From the NCBI GenBank assembly GCA_030917445.1, contig JAUPUR010000043.1, forward strand, positions 1 to 22,225: 22,225 bases of DNA, written 5' to 3'. Of this stretch, positions 22,084 to 22,225 are shown one piece after another. The notes under the pieces are model-generated. The model saw only the letters and a list, made by a program, of their open reading frames with translations, was not told the origin of the DNA and made no database searches. Made by a program: the position numbers and the translations under genes. The DNA is from Patescibacteria group bacterium (GTDB lineage Bacteria > Patescibacteriota > Microgenomatia > Levybacterales > UBA12049). Numbering within the stretch: position 1 is the first letter of the stretch; the number at the start of each line of letters is the position of its first letter.

Positions 22084-22225
22084 TTTATAAAACTCCGGTT
22101 TGTTATACCGAGGATGATTTGCTCCGCCATATACAACTCCCTGTGGAACTCCAAGCATATGCTGAACTGAGATGTCTGTTTTTCTGCCTGTTCCCCGTTG
22201 CTCCTGTTGAACTGCTGAGGAAATG
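22075..22225 (-). CDS. 3' end of an unidentified protein-coding gene (partial)
   Basis: The minus strand is open from the window edge to a TAA at 22077-22075, giving 49 C-terminal residues. The stretch contains the segments KTDISVQHMLGVPQGVVYGG and ANHPRYNKPEFYKLT; its mix of residues looks like real protein rather than a shadow frame. The start lies outside the window. It ends inside the last codons of rpoD, the same tail-to-tail overlap seen at the other convergent pairs here. I recognise no family. Confidence 0.6.
   Translation of the reverse strand, partial: ISSAVQQEQRGTGRKTDISVQHMLGVPQGVVYGGANHPRYNKPEFYKLT

Overview
The window is one compact, AT-rich stretch of bacterial chromosome made almost entirely of housekeeping genes. 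I see no rRNA, tRNA, CRISPR array, insertion sequence, prophage or plasmid gene. TGA ends several genes (valS, ruvC, guaA), so this is the standard bacterial code, not the TGA=Gly code of Gracilibacteria and Absconditabacteria. Short spacers, overlapping genes, a C-terminally short ValS, a CBS-less IMP dehydrogenase and apparent salvage-type purine interconversion together suggest a reduced Patescibacteria/CPR genome, perhaps Microgenomates-like. That placement is inference; no marker here proves it.

Layout, left to right. 1-5334: 3' part of valS, a small membrane TPR protein, ribosomal protein bL25 (minus strand), then ruvC-ruvA-ruvB. 5329-11896, all minus: yifB, a class A beta-lactamase-like serine hydrolase, a large GT-C-like membrane protein, and a P2-type cation ATPase. 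11964-18295: an SPFH/slipin protein, then a purine branch-point cluster of guaB, an adenosine-deaminase-family enzyme, purA and guaA. 18279-22083: a Cof-type HAD phosphatase (minus), then dnaG and rpoD as in the classical macromolecular-synthesis operon. 22075-22225: the 3' end of an unidentified minus-strand gene.

The genes form working groups. RuvABC migrates and resolves Holliday junctions. GuaB and GuaA take IMP to GMP, PurA takes IMP toward AMP, and the deaminase-family protein may return adenine compounds to the hypoxanthine level; purB is not in the window. DnaG and RpoD couple replication priming to the main sigma factor.

The most notable signals are regulatory. At least nine genes on both strands have a sigma70-type -10 hexamer, often extended (TGn), only 4-9 bases before the start codon and no Shine-Dalgarno sequence, which implies widespread leaderless transcription. 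The exceptions stand out: bL25 has a consensus promoter and a short leader with a perfect stem-loop, and rpoD has a leader containing an intrinsic-terminator-like hairpin that buries a perfect Shine-Dalgarno sequence. All five convergent gene pairs overlap or abut, leaving no room for ordinary terminators. No stretch over 300 bases lacks a gene; the longest gap is about 207 bases (12729-12935), upstream of guaB.
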